Shown here in pieces: positions 47,820 through 57,273 of a stretch of 64,000 nucleotides of DNA (the first letter of the stretch is position 1; the number at the start of each line of letters is the position of its first letter). Origin of the DNA: Pontibacter chinhatensis (GTDB taxonomy: Bacteria > Bacteroidota > Bacteroidia > Cytophagales > Hymenobacteraceae). Made by a program: the position numbers and the translations under genes. The stretch spans positions 892,673-956,672 of the forward strand of contig NZ_FOOT01000002.1 of assembly GCF_900113285.1 (NCBI RefSeq), read 5' to 3'. The notes under the pieces are model-generated. The model made no database searches, was not told the DNA's origin, and was given only the letters and a program-made list of their open reading frames with translations.

Positions 47820-48310
47820 AAGCTCTTTATAAAATGATACTTTGCAAATTAGGCATAATTCTTCAGATTTTCGCAGCCGGCCCCGCTAAAGCTAGTAAAA
47901 GCCGTTGATTAAGTGAGCAGACTGCCCCCTTGTCGCACAAGTCCAGCCCGCGCTTAGCTTTCAACCACATGCACAACAGATCTGATTCTCAGGAATGCGA
48001 ATGATAGGTTCGTACAACTTATTTTGCTGCTTATAAGGCAGGGAAGCACATTTATACTTAAAACTTACATTTTTTTGACAGCCTCTAAAGCATCCTTTAG
48101 CAAAAAATCATACTTTTGCAGTCGCAATGAGAAAAGCTACGCCACACATAGCGCTTACTCCACTGTGATTTAGCTCTAGCTAGGGTGCCCCTCCCCTGGC
48201 TGATTTCCCTATCCATACTTTATAACTATTTGCAAAACGCCTTCAATATGGTGCGGACAGGCTATTCCTATCCCTGTGCCGAGCCTGTATGGCGCATTTT
48301 ATACTTTTTT
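47820..48310. other. divergent intergenic region, yicC / SulP
   Basis: The 491-bp spacer holds a TACTTTTG box (48111-48118) that fits the Bacteroidota minus-7 element. TTGACA stands at 48075-48080 and a CTAAAG/CTTTAG hairpin at 48085-48100, but the spacing to a minus-33 box is not canonical. Two TATACTT copies occur, one just before the SulP start. No gene was recognised. Confidence 0.45.
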
Positions 48311-49843
48311 ATGATTTACAGTCCGATTAACTTTAAAGAGATCAATTACAAAAATGAGCTTCTGTCGGGGCTTACGGTGGCACTAGCGCTGGTGCCGGAG
48401 GCAGTGGCCTTTGCTTTTGTGGCCGGCGTAGAACCGCTGGTGGGCCTTTACGCAGCTTTTATTGTCTGCTTAATTACCGCTGTGTTCGGTGGCCGGCCGG
48501 GCATGATCTCCGGTGCCACCGGGGCACTGGCCGTGGTGATGGTGTCACTGGTTTCAACGCATGGGGTGGAGTACCTGTTTGCGGCGGTGGTGCTGATGGG
48601 CATTCTCCAGATTCTGTTCGGCGCCCTGAAGTTGGGCAAGTTCATCCGCCTGGTGCCAGAGCCGGTCATTTACGGTTTCGTCAACGGCCTGGCCATCGTG
48701 ATTTTTATGGCACAGTTCGGCCAGTTTAAAATTCCTTCCGCCGAAGGAGGCCTGGAGTGGCTGTCCGGCACCTCGCTTTACATCATGCTGGGACTGGTGG
48801 CACTCACCATGTTCATCATATTTATACTTCCCAAACTAACCAAAGCCGTTCCTGCTGCCCTTACTGCTATCGTAGTGGTGTCAGCCATCGTTATCGGCTT
48901 TAACCTCGACACGCGCACGGTTGGCGACATGGCTTCGGTGGGCGGAGGCTTGCCGTCTTTCCACATCCCGATGGTGCCCCTGAACCTGGAAACGCTGCAG
49001 ATAATTTTCCCTTACTCGCTTATACTTGCCGGCATCGGTTTGCTGGAGTCGCTGCTGACCCTGACGATTGTGGACGAGATGACCAATACCCGGGGCCGTG
49101 GCAACCAGGAAAGTATAGCGCAGGGTATGGCAAACGTAGTGGGCGGTTTCTTCGGCACCATGGGCGGCTGCGCCATGATTGGGCAAAGCATCATCAACGT
49201 GAGCTCGGGGGGTCGCACGCGCCTTTCGGGTATTACGGCTGCGGTGATGCTGCTGGTCTTCATCGTGTCACTTTCCTCGCTGATAGAGATGGTGCCGCTG
49301 GCCGCGCTGGTAGGCCTGATGTTTATGGTGGCGATTGGCACCTTTGAGTGGGCCAGCTTCCGGGTGCTGCGCCGCATTCCCAAGTCTGATGCCTTGGTGA
49401 TGGTAGCCGTAACCGTGCTGACGGTGATTTTTGACCTGGCTATTGCGGTGGCTATCGGTGTGGTGATCGCAGCCCTGGTGTTTGCCTGGGACAGCGCCGT
49501 GCGCATCCGTGCCCGCAAGCGCGTGGATGAGCATGGCGTGAAGCACTACGAGATCTTCGGCCCACTGTTTTTCGGCTCCACGGCGACTTTCTTGGAGAAG
49601 TTTGATGTCGCCAACGACCCTGACGAGGTGGTGGTGGATTTTGCAGAGTCGCGGGTGGTGGACCACTCGGGCATTGAGGCGCTGAACAAGCTAACGGAGA
49701 GGTACCTGAGTGCCGGCAAGAAACTGCACCTGCGCCACCTCAGCGAAGACTGCCACCGCCTGCTCGAAAAAGCCGGCGACATCGTGGAAGTCAACATCCT
49801 GGAAGACCCGCACTACGCGGTGGTGACCGATAAGCTGTCGTAA
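48311..49843 (+). CDS. SulP-family inorganic anion transporter with STAS domain
   Basis: The 510-residue inner-membrane protein has about 12-14 hydrophobic segments and a C-terminal STAS domain (about residues 425-510). The transport core shows LTVALALVPEAVAFAFVAGV and the conserved TGALAVVM segment. The SulP signature is also seen in NVVGGFFGTMGGCAMIGQS. The STAS region has VVVDFAESRVVDHSGIEAL. Possible substrates are sulfate, bicarbonate or other anions; the sequence does not decide. I chose the ATG at 48311 (MIYSPINFKEINYKNEL), the usual family start; an in-frame ATG-free extension to 48185 is not credible. Confidence 0.87.
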   Translation: MIYSPINFKEINYKNELLSGLTVALALVPEAVAFAFVAGVEPLVGLYAAFIVCLITAVFGGRPGMISGATGALAVVMVSLVSTHGVEYLFAAVVLMGILQILFGALKLGKFIRLVPEPVIYGFVNGLAIVIFMAQFGQFKIPSAEGGLEWLSGTSLYIMLGLVALTMFIIFILPKLTKAVPAALTAIVVVSAIVIGFNLDTRTVGDMASVGGGLPSFHIPMVPLNLETLQIIFPYSLILAGIGLLESLLTLTIVDEMTNTRGRGNQESIAQGMANVVGGFFGTMGGCAMIGQSIINVSSGGRTRLSGITAAVMLLVFIVSLSSLIEMVPLAALVGLMFMVAIGTFEWASFRVLRRIPKSDALVMVAVTVLTVIFDLAIAVAIGVVIAALVFAWDSAVRIRARKRVDEHGVKHYEIFGPLFFGSTATFLEKFDVANDPDEVVVDFAESRVVDHSGIEALNKLTERYLSAGKKLHLRHLSEDCHRLLEKAGDIVEVNILEDPHYAVVTDKLS

Positions 49844-49862
49844 AGAATAGCCGGAGCCAACG

Positions 49863-49908
49863 TATAAACCCCGCTGCGATTCAAAGTATGAAGGCAGCGG
49901 GGTTTATA
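49863..49908. terminator. terminator after the SulP gene
   Basis: A 15-bp perfect stem TATAAACCCCGCTGC (49863-49877) with its complement (49894-49908). The loop contains AAAGTATG and the right arm runs into TATACTT. Confidence 0.85.
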
Positions 49909-49950
49909 CTTTATAACCCAGGTTGCGATTCTCAAATTTCGGGAAGGTGT

Positions 49951-50019
49951 AAACCCACCCCTAAGAGCTACGCTCGCTAGCTCAAAACTCCCGTTTTGGC
50001 TAGTCCACGAGAGGGGAAT
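49951..50019 (-). repeat. dispersed CCCCTCC/GGAGGGG element, copy 3, interrupted
   Basis: Read on the minus strand it starts AAATTCCCCTCT and ends TTAGGGGTGGGTTT. The middle differs and contains the inverted repeat GAGCTA-TAGCTC. It looks like a copy that has been interrupted or rearranged. Confidence 0.5.
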
Positions 50020-50035
50020 TTCTTCAACTGTAAAT

Positions 50036-50072
50036 TTATTCCCCTCTTTGGAGGGGCAGGGGGTTTATACTT
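50036..50072 (+). repeat. dispersed CCCCTCC/GGAGGGG element, copy 4
   Basis: Begins ATTCCCCTCTTTGGAGGGG and ends GGGTTTATACTT, close to copy 1, and like it carries TATACTT at its edge. Confidence 0.6.
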
Positions 50073-50126
50073 TATATTTTATACTTGTACCTGACTTCGG
50101 GGAAGTATAAGTCTGACAGTCAACTG

Positions 50127-51278
50127 CTACTTCAGCATCTGGTTTACCCCATCAATCATATCCATGACCTCGCCCGGGTGCTCGCCTACCTTCTCGGCAC
50201 GTTGCTTGCCCAGACGCACGATAACCAGGTTCTTCTCCGGGATGACGATGATGTACTGGCCAAGTATACCACGTGCATAAAAAATGTCCTGCCCTTTGTA
50301 GTTGGGCAGAAGCCACCACTGGTACCCGTAGAAATCAACCTTTTTACCATCATTGGCATTGATGAGGCCGTTGGGTGTGAGCGAGGCTTTTACATAGTCG
50401 GGCGGCACGATGGTATCGCCGTTCCAGATGCCGTTGTGCAAGTATAGCTTCCCGAGCCGTGCAAAGTCGCGGGCGTTGGAGAAGAAGCAGCAGTATGCTT
50501 TTTCCATTCCGTCAGGCTTGTCCACGCTCCATTCGGCATCGTGCTCGGCGCCCAGCGGTCGCCAAAGTTTCTCCTCGGCATACGCGCTCAGGCTCTTGCC
50601 CGTAGCCTCCTGCAGCAGGAAAGCCAGTATCTGCGTGTCGCCGCTTTTGTAGGACCATTGCCGCCCCGGCTCCTCCACTGCGTCCAGTCTTTTAATCACC
50701 TTCTCCAGGTCAGTGCCATAGTAGGCCTCGGTCGTCATGGAGAGCGGGTTTGTGTAAGATTCGTCCCAGTTAAGCCCGGAACTCATCCAGAGCAAGTGCT
50801 TTATCCTTATTTTGGCCTTGTCGCCCTTCTTAAAGTATGGCAGGAAATCACCAACCGGTTGCTCCACACTTTCTATTTTGCCCTCCTTTACCGCCGCCCC
50901 AACCAGCATGCTCACGATGCTTTTCGCCATGGAAAACGAGTTGCTCAGCGAGGCATCCGAGTAGCCCTGCCAATACTGTTCGTAAAGTAAAGAGTCGTCC
51001 TTTACCACCACAAAAGCTACCGATTCCAGCTCCCGGTGCAGCTCCTCCAGCTCCTGCGGCAGTTGCAGGCGGTTGTAGCTGCCTGCCAGCAGCCATGGCT
51101 TCGGTATGGGCGGGGCATCTATCTTGCGCTGGTCAAAAATGGTGTGGTCGTCAATATCGGCGAAGTTGTAAACGATGGCTTTGTAGAGGTACTCCTTATC
51201 GGCCATACGTATCCAGGCTGCCAGCAAGCCCAGCAGCAGCAATGTGCCTAGGCCAAAGCGTTTGGCTTTGCGGTTCAT
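50127..51278 (-). CDS. serine hydrolase, beta-lactamase / 6-aminohexanoate-dimer hydrolase family
   Basis: The 383-residue protein has an N-terminal hydrophobic anchor and a class C beta-lactamase-like domain. The catalytic SxxK motif is SFSMAKSIV. A tyrosine motif is seen in WSYKSGDTQ (YxS/N type), and the third box is near YGYQWWLL. This combination is typical of the EstB/NylB-like serine hydrolases rather than true beta-lactamases; ester or amide substrates are likely but unknown. It is probably in the periplasm, tethered to the inner membrane. It follows the barrel protein gene by 15 bp on the minus strand and is the last gene of that operon. Confidence 0.8.
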   Translation of the reverse strand: MNRKAKRFGLGTLLLLGLLAAWIRMADKEYLYKAIVYNFADIDDHTIFDQRKIDAPPIPKPWLLAGSYNRLQLPQELEELHRELESVAFVVVKDDSLLYEQYWQGYSDASLSNSFSMAKSIVSMLVGAAVKEGKIESVEQPVGDFLPYFKKGDKAKIRIKHLLWMSSGLNWDESYTNPLSMTTEAYYGTDLEKVIKRLDAVEEPGRQWSYKSGDTQILAFLLQEATGKSLSAYAEEKLWRPLGAEHDAEWSVDKPDGMEKAYCCFFSNARDFARLGKLYLHNGIWNGDTIVPPDYVKASLTPNGLINANDGKKVDFYGYQWWLLPNYKGQDIFYARGILGQYIIVIPEKNLVIVRLGKQRAEKVGEHPGEVMDMIDGVNQMLK

Positions 51279-51293
51279 GCGGTGTGGCGGTTT

Positions 51294-54200
51294 TTAGAAG
51301 TCGTAGCCCAGTGTTACGTAGAACTTAGGCCCCACGCGGTTATCCTCTGCCTCGCCCCAGGCTACATCCAGTTTGCCGTACACGCCCAGCAGGGTCGTGC
51401 GTGCCCCAAATCCGTAGCCAACCAGGAACGGGTTGCGGTAGTTGATCACAGTGATGTCGAACTTGTCCACACTCAGCTGCCCCGAAGAGCCCCCTATAAG
51501 CCGGGTGTTAATGGAGTTGTCGCCTGAGAACGGGTTGGCGCCGCTATAGGCCGAGCCGGCGTCGGCAAAGGCCGTTAGCTGCAGGTTGCGGAAGAAGCCG
51601 GAGCCAATGGGCCCGTTGTAGAGGTACTGCACAATCGGGATGCGCAGCTCCACGTTGGCCAGCAGGTGGTTGCTGCCGCTGCGCACGTTAAAGTTAAAGC
51701 CCCTGAGCGGCGTGATGTACTCCAGGTAGAACAGGTCGGCGGGGGAGTTCACCTGCACGTCGTTCAGCTCGGCCTCCTCGTCCTCATCGGCCAGCAGCCA
51801 GTTGTCCATGCCGCCTATCAGGAACTTCTTGCTGGAGTTGCCAAAGAACCTGCCGTAGCTCAGGTGTGTGGCCAACGTTATCTGGCGGTGCAGCTTCAGG
51901 TAATGCCTGAAATCAACATAGAACTTGCTGAAATTGCCCCGGGAACTCTCAAAGCCCTTAAGCGACAGCAGGCCCACCTTAAAGCGGGTGCCCTCGCGCT
52001 GGTTTACCCCGGTTATCACGCTGTTGTCATACACCAGTTCAGCGTTGCCTCCCCAGAAGGTTTCCACCGTGTCGGGTATCGAGAAATCATTTTTATAGAT
52101 AAAGCGGGTGCTGACGAACTTAGGCTTCAGGTGCAGGCTGGTGCTGTGGCTGAAAGGGTACTTGAGCACCGGCGTCAGCTCGTTTTTGGTGAAGTTGACG
52201 ATAGAGCCGGGTGCGTTCAGCAGGCTTCCGCGCAAGGTAGAGCGCTCAAACTGCACCCCCAGGTCCACGCGGTTGGTCAGGTTCATGTACTCGGCAAAGA
52301 AGTTGTTCGTCTCAAAGTCGGTGCGCATAAAGGCCGTGCCCCGGATGCGGTGGTTCTCAAAGAGGTCGGCCATCTCCACGCCCGCCACAATGCCAAACCC
52401 GAGCAGCGGGTCGGCGTGTACCGAGGTAATGATTTCCTGCACACTGAAACGCAGGTCGTAGTTGAGCGGCCCCACCAGGTCCACGTTGATGTTGCCGCTG
52501 CTGGCCCTGCGCACAGGCGCGGTGTTGCGCTTCTGCTGCTGTGCCTGCCGCTGCGCGTCGTTAAACTCGTAATCCTCGATGTTAATCTCTCCCTCCTCGC
52601 GTACGGTGGTGTTCGTGCCCTTCTTCTGCTGTTCCAGCAGTTTGCGGCGGGTGGCGGCGGCTGCGGCCTCCTGGCTGGTGCGGGCCCGTGTTTCAAGTAT
52701 AATCTGGCGGGAGGTTTGTGGCAGCTTATCCAGCGTAGAGGCAGCGTAGTCTGGCAGCAGGTACACAAATTTATTGCCCTCATCGGCCGCAGACACCGCC
52801 AGCACATTGGCCGACGGTACATAATCGAACTGCTCTATGCTTTGCAGGAAGTTCGTAACGGGCCTGCTGGTGCCGGTGCTAAGGTCGTAATGGTACACGC
52901 TGCGAATACCGCTCTCCTCGCCCAAATATACCAGGTTGCCGTCGGCTGTGGGGCGGGGCATCACTTCGCTGGCGATGGAGCTGGTCAGTTGCTCCACGTT
53001 GTTGTCTGGCCCCTGCAGGTTCAGCAGAAAAATATCGTAGTTATTGACAATGCTGTTAAAGCTAGGCTGTCCCGAGGTGCCGGTGGTGTCTACCCAACGG
53101 TTAGAGCTAAAGGCGATACCTCCGTTGCCGCGCAGAAAAACAGGGTCTATGTCGTCAAAAATATCGTTGGTGAGCTGGCGCTGCAACCGGCCACTGGCGT
53201 TAAGCAGAAACAGGTCTGTTTGCCCGTTGCGCACCGCACTCACCACCACCGACTGCCCGTCCTCGGAGTAAGCCATGCCATTGACGTGCACAAACTGCTC
53301 CAGCGTGGCGGCTGGCGTGGTGAGGTTTTCCACAAAAGGCACAAAAGAATAACCGCTTCGGGCATTTACTTGGCGCAGCAAAAGCCTTCCCCTCCTCGAC
53401 TCTATCAGCCCCAGTTGTGTGTTGGAACGCCAGGCCAGCACCGGCAAATCAAAGTCCACGCGCTGGTCCAGGTTTTTGTAGCCGGCCCGCCATACCACGC
53501 GGTTTTTGCCAGTGCGCACCTCCTGCACAAATACCTTAAAGATGCCGTTGTCATTCTTCACGTAGGCCAGCATCGTGCCGTCCGGGTTCAGGACTGGTTT
53601 TCCGTAATAGTGGCCTTCCTTGTTCTTCTTAAAGAGCTTGGCACCATCGGGCAGCTGCACCAGCGGGCTTTCGGAGCTGGTGTTTATCTGCACGTAGTAA
53701 TTATACCAGTCCTGCAGGAAGCGCTTGTAAGGGATGTTCAGGCTGCTGGTGATGCCTATTTCGATGTCGCGGGTGATGCGGGTGAGGTTGAGGATGTTCT
53801 GGATGGCCGTGTAGCCGTAGCGCTCAGCAATGTAATTCCAGATACTCTGCCCGGTAAGGGCTGGGCTTTTGAGGAAAACTTTCTCGGGGCGTGGGTTGCC
53901 CTGCTGTTTCAGCAGCATGTCGCGCATGTAGCTGTCCATTTCTATACTCCACCCCTCTGCCGTGTAAGCCGACACGCCTGAGATAAACCACTCCGGCAGG
54001 CGCAGCAGGTAGCTGCTCTGCAGCGCCTCTTTCAGGCTGCCGCCATACATCATGTCGTTCATCAGCAGCTCAGTGAGCTGGTAATTAAGGTCGCGCTTAA
54101 ACTCGGTTTGGGTACCACCAAAGGCCAGCTCCATCTTGTTTTTCATGAACAGCGTCTCGCCGCCGGACTGGTACTGGTCGTTGTTGAGGCCGATGTTGCT

Positions 54201-54503
54201 CTGGAGCAGGTCTGTGGGGGAGTTATAAAGTATAAGCGTGATCTTGGAGTAAGGGTAATACCCAATCAGGCTGGTGATGCGCTTGAGCTCCCGCTCGGCG
54301 TAGGCGGCCGTGTTAACCGCCATGTCCTGCCCATCCTGGTAAAAGAAAACGTTGAAGTTTTGGGTGCTGTACAGCTTCCAGTTGAAGTTCTTATACTGTA
54401 TGCGGCTTTTGCCAAAGGCATCTACGGTTGGCTGCGCCTGCACAGCAGAGGCCGCCAGCAGGCAAAGGGCAAACAGCGGTAGAAATCTGGAGAGGAAACG
54501 CAT
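51294..54503 (-). CDS. outer-membrane protein with peptidase MA-like, beta-propeller and Omp85-type barrel regions
   Basis: The 1069-residue protein starts with a signal peptide (ending SAVQAQ). Residues about 30-280 resemble peptidase MA-like/gluzincin domains (STQNFNVFFYQDGQDM, LPEWFISGVSAYTAEG), but no HExxH motif is present. Residues about 300-620 contain WD40-like/PD40 strands (GTMLAYVKNDNGIFKVF, GGIAFSSNR), as in TolB-type propellers. The last 350 residues are beta-rich and end VGPKFYVTLGYDF, as in Omp85/TamA-type barrels. Similar propeller-barrel proteins are known in Bacteroidota without a clear role. It is downstream of the FAD oxidoreductase gene (gap of four bases) and upstream of the serine hydrolase. 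Confidence 0.75.
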   Translation of the reverse strand: MRFLSRFLPLFALCLLAASAVQAQPTVDAFGKSRIQYKNFNWKLYSTQNFNVFFYQDGQDMAVNTAAYAERELKRITSLIGYYPYSKITLILYNSPTDLLQSNIGLNNDQYQSGGETLFMKNKMELAFGGTQTEFKRDLNYQLTELLMNDMMYGGSLKEALQSSYLLRLPEWFISGVSAYTAEGWSIEMDSYMRDMLLKQQGNPRPEKVFLKSPALTGQSIWNYIAERYGYTAIQNILNLTRITRDIEIGITSSLNIPYKRFLQDWYNYYVQINTSSESPLVQLPDGAKLFKKNKEGHYYGKPVLNPDGTMLAYVKNDNGIFKVFVQEVRTGKNRVVWRAGYKNLDQRVDFDLPVLAWRSNTQLGLIESRRGRLLLRQVNARSGYSFVPFVENLTTPAATLEQFVHVNGMAYSEDGQSVVVSAVRNGQTDLFLLNASGRLQRQLTNDIFDDIDPVFLRGNGGIAFSSNRWVDTTGTSGQPSFNSIVNNYDIFLLNLQGPDNNVEQLTSSIASEVMPRPTADGNLVYLGEESGIRSVYHYDLSTGTSRPVTNFLQSIEQFDYVPSANVLAVSAADEGNKFVYLLPDYAASTLDKLPQTSRQIILETRARTSQEAAAAATRRKLLEQQKKGTNTTVREEGEINIEDYEFNDAQRQAQQQKRNTAPVRRASSGNINVDLVGPLNYDLRFSVQEIITSVHADPLLGFGIVAGVEMADLFENHRIRGTAFMRTDFETNNFFAEYMNLTNRVDLGVQFERSTLRGSLLNAPGSIVNFTKNELTPVLKYPFSHSTSLHLKPKFVSTRFIYKNDFSIPDTVETFWGGNAELVYDNSVITGVNQREGTRFKVGLLSLKGFESSRGNFSKFYVDFRHYLKLHRQITLATHLSYGRFFGNSSKKFLIGGMDNWLLADEDEEAELNDVQVNSPADLFYLEYITPLRGFNFNVRSGSNHLLANVELRIPIVQYLYNGPIGSGFFRNLQLTAFADAGSAYSGANPFSGDNSINTRLIGGSSGQLSVDKFDITVINYRNPFLVGYGFGARTTLLGVYGKLDVAWGEAEDNRVGPKFYVTLGYDF

Positions 54504-54507
54504 GCGC

Positions 54508-55599
54508 TTATGGTTGCAGGTTCTGTTGATCTGTATACGCGTAATATAACGATAAATATCTAAAAATGTGTATCTCCGGCATCAGCTCTTCTTCCCCGTC
54601 TAGTGCGGCGGCAAACTGCCGGGCCAGGTAGGGCGCCATTAATACGCCTTTTGAGCCCATTCCGTTGAAGACGCCCAACTGCGGGTACTGCGGGTGCATG
54701 CCCACCAGCGGACGGCGGTCGCGGACGGCCGGACGTATGCCTGCCCAGTGCCCTGTTACCTGAAACGGCTGTAGGGTAATCTGCCGGAAGCGTTCGGAAA
54801 GCTCCTCCTGCCCCTGTGGTGTCGGCTCCTCATCGGGGTTGCGCCAATCGTATGTGGCCCCGATGATGAAGCGGCCTGCTCCTTCCGGAACAACGTAAAC
54901 GGCTTTGTTATAGATGCATTCCGGGCTGAAATTCTGCTCCGTCTGTACTTCCAGCACCTCGCCTTTGGTGGGCTGTATGGGCAGCCACTTAAAGTATGGG
55001 TTGTGCACCACCTGGTAGCCCTCGCAGAAGACCAGGCGCGCGGCCTCTATACTTTTATACTTTACGCCGCTTTCCGTCAGCTGTAGCTCACGCATGTCAA
55101 AGCGCTCTGGCAGCATCAGGTTCTGTTTCAGGAGGTCCTCCGTGAGCAGGTCGAGCATGGCGAACACGTGCAGGTAGCCGCCGCGTCCGATCATAATGCC
55201 GCCAAATGGATCGTCGATGCCCGGTTGGTTTATACTTTGGGTATGCGTGGCTAGGATGTAGTCGCCCCAGTTGCCGCCGGCGCTCTTGGCCATCCAGGTG
55301 TTTTGCTCTTCTATAGAGGAGAATATCTTGTAGATGGGTTTGCGAAAGAACAGCTCCTGGCCGTAGCGCGCCTCCAGGGAAGTATAAAAGGCATCGGCAG
55401 TAGGTATAAACGTGTCGGCCAGCCACGATTTGGCGAAGCGCTTGCCAGCCACTGGGTTCAGCAACCCCGCCGCCACCCTGGAGGCGGAGTTCTCTTTCGG
55501 CTCGTCGATAACCAGTACCTTGCTGCCGCGGCTGCGCAGCGTTTCAGCTAAAATAGCGCCGGCCAGGCCATGGCCCACCACTATAAAATCGTATTTCAT
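54508..55599 (-). CDS. FAD-dependent oxidoreductase (DAO/glycine-oxidase type)
   Basis: The 363-residue protein has an N-terminal FAD-binding Rossmann motif (IVVGHGLAGAILAETL, GxGxxG type) and a DAO-type domain with RVAAGLLNPVAGKRF, a conserved segment. Near the C-terminus GIRPAVRDRRPLVGMHP and NGMGSKGVLMAP match the flavin-contacting end of D-amino-acid/glycine/sarcosine oxidases. It should oxidise an amine or imino acid; the substrate is unknown. It starts the minus-strand operon that continues into the barrel protein after four bases, and it is divergent from the glyoxalase II-like gene. Confidence 0.83.
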   Translation of the reverse strand: MKYDFIVVGHGLAGAILAETLRSRGSKVLVIDEPKENSASRVAAGLLNPVAGKRFAKSWLADTFIPTADAFYTSLEARYGQELFFRKPIYKIFSSIEEQNTWMAKSAGGNWGDYILATHTQSINQPGIDDPFGGIMIGRGGYLHVFAMLDLLTEDLLKQNLMLPERFDMRELQLTESGVKYKSIEAARLVFCEGYQVVHNPYFKWLPIQPTKGEVLEVQTEQNFSPECIYNKAVYVVPEGAGRFIIGATYDWRNPDEEPTPQGQEELSERFRQITLQPFQVTGHWAGIRPAVRDRRPLVGMHPQYPQLGVFNGMGSKGVLMAPYLARQFAAALDGEEELMPEIHIFRYLSLYYAYTDQQNLQP

Positions 55600-55683
55600 A
55601 AGGGCAAGTTACGAGATGTACCGCGTAAATTAGTAACTTAGAGGCACGATTTTGCGCATACCCGTTCATCAGAAGAGAAAGCT

Positions 55684-56319
55684 ATGAAGGTTACCTGCCT
55701 TACATTTAACCCGTTTCAGGAGAACACCTACCTGCTGCACGACGAGACCAAGGAGTGCGTGGTGATAGACCCGGGCTGCTATGAGCGCCATGAGCAGGAG
55801 GAGCTGAAAAAGTATATTGCCGATAACGAGCTGAAAGTAGTCAGGCTGCTAAACACCCACTGCCATATCGACCACGTGCTGGGCAACAACTTTGTAGCCA
55901 CTACCTATAACGTGGGCCTGGAGATACACCAGCAGGATGAGCAGGTACTGCGCGCCGTACAAACCTATGCCGCCAACTACGGTTTCCCGCAGTATGCCGA
56001 GCAGCTGCCAACTTCTTATCTGAAAGAGGGGGAAAGTATAAAATTCGGCAACACAGAGCTGGAGGTGCTTTTTGCACCGGGCCACGCGCCGGGCCACGTG
56101 TTGTTTCACAACAAGGCCGATAAAACCGTAATTGGAGGCGATGTGCTGTTCCGGCAAAGTATAGGTCGCACCGACTTGCCCGGCGGCGACTTCGACACGC
56201 TTATTCAAAGTATAAAAACAAAGCTTTTCACGCTGCCCGACGAGGTAACAGTTTACCCCGGCCATGGCCCGGAGACCACCATCGGCTACGAGAAAAAGTA
56301 TAACCCCTTTCTGCGGTAA
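55684..56319 (+). CDS. MBL-fold hydrolase, glyoxalase II-like
   Basis: The 211-residue protein has the metallo-beta-lactamase core with HxHxDH in NTHCHIDHVLG, a second metal His in APGHAPGHV, Asp in VIGGDVLF and the terminal His in VYPGHGPETT. This set is the glyoxalase II / YcbL-type pattern. It probably hydrolyses thioesters such as S-lactoylglutathione or other thiol conjugates; glutathione use cannot be assumed in this phylum. It lies 21 bp upstream of pssA and is likely co-transcribed with it. Confidence 0.88.
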   Translation: MKVTCLTFNPFQENTYLLHDETKECVVIDPGCYERHEQEELKKYIADNELKVVRLLNTHCHIDHVLGNNFVATTYNVGLEIHQQDEQVLRAVQTYAANYGFPQYAEQLPTSYLKEGESIKFGNTELEVLFAPGHAPGHVLFHNKADKTVIGGDVLFRQSIGRTDLPGGDFDTLIQSIKTKLFTLPDEVTVYPGHGPETTIGYEKKYNPFLR

Positions 56320-56340
56320 CCCTGCCGCCCTCCGTGCTAC

Positions 56341-57051
56341 ATGAAAAAACACATTCCGAACGCCATCACCTGCCTGAACCTGTTTTCGGGCTGCCTGGCG
56401 TTATACTTTGCCTTTAAAGGAGAACTGGTTATCACTGCCTATCTGGTAGGCCTGGCCGCCGTATTTGATTTTTTGGATGGTATGGTGGCTCGCCTGATTG
56501 GGGCCTATTCCGAGATTGGCAAGCAGCTCGACTCGCTGGCTGACGTGGTATCGTTTGGTGTGGTGCCGGGAGCTATACTTTTTATACTTCTGCAGCGGGC
56601 CGATGCCTCTTTTTTCGGCATCCCTGTCGAAAGTTTTGCGTTTTTCGGCTTCGTGGTGACCATCTTCTCGGCGCTGCGCCTGGCCAAGTTCAACATCGAC
56701 ACCCGCCAGACCGACTCCTTCATTGGTTTGCCCACCCCAGCCTGCACCCTGCTGGTAGCCTCGCTGCCGCTGATACTCGAAACTACAGATGGCCTGCTGG
56801 CTTACGAAATCATCCTTAACCCGGTGGTGCTGGTGACTCTGACGGTTATACTTTCTTACCTGCTGGTGGCGGAGCTGCCGCTTTTTGCCCTTAAGTTCAA
56901 GAACTTTACCTGGCAGGATAACGCTATCCGCTTCGTTTTCCTGGGCCTGTCGGTGCTTCTGGTGGTATTGCTCCAATACGCGGCCATCCCGTTTATCATC
57001 TTGCTGTACGTGCTGTTGTCCGTGATTAAAAGAGCTTCCCCTACAGCATAG
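56341..57051 (+). CDS. pssA: CDP-diacylglycerol-serine O-phosphatidyltransferase
   Basis: PssA makes phosphatidylserine, the precursor of phosphatidylethanolamine, at the inner membrane. The 236-residue protein has the CDP-alcohol phosphatidyltransferase motif DG-x2-AR-x(n)-G-x3-D-x3-D, visible as FLDGMVARLIG then GKQLDSLADVVSFG, and about eight hydrophobic segments. The N-terminus (KKHIPNAITCLNLFSGCLA) is typical. It follows the MBL gene by 21 bp. A 220-bp gap with three TATACTT/AAGTATA copies separates it from porU. Confidence 0.93.
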   Translation: MKKHIPNAITCLNLFSGCLALYFAFKGELVITAYLVGLAAVFDFLDGMVARLIGAYSEIGKQLDSLADVVSFGVVPGAILFILLQRADASFFGIPVESFAFFGFVVTIFSALRLAKFNIDTRQTDSFIGLPTPACTLLVASLPLILETTDGLLAYEIILNPVVLVTLTVILSYLLVAELPLFALKFKNFTWQDNAIRFVFLGLSVLLVVLLQYAAIPFIILLYVLLSVIKRASPTA

Positions 57052-57273
57052 GATTCCTGCTGAAAATAACGTCAGTAGCCAGGAGTAAGTAAACCGTCCT
57101 GGAAGTATGGAGTAAAGAATTAGGCGAATGGTTAGTTTATACTTTTGCAGGATGACAAGTATAAACATTCCCACAATTCCTTTATTTTAGCCGTAGCTTA
57201 CTGAAGATATAAGGATGCTGCCTTCCTGAACGTTACTTGTAAGCAGGCAGCTGTCCATAACTTATACTTGCTG

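Noticed and set aside
50127..51278. Serine hydrolase considered as a class C beta-lactamase resistance gene
   Set aside because: The tyrosine motif and third box differ from AmpC, and the N-terminus is a membrane anchor; it fits the esterase/NylB-like group better.
51666..53981. 771-codon plus-strand open frame opposite the propeller-barrel gene
   Set aside because: The minus-strand gene has a signal peptide, domains and conserved motifs; the opposite frame gives low-quality His/Val/Gln-rich sequence due to codon bias.
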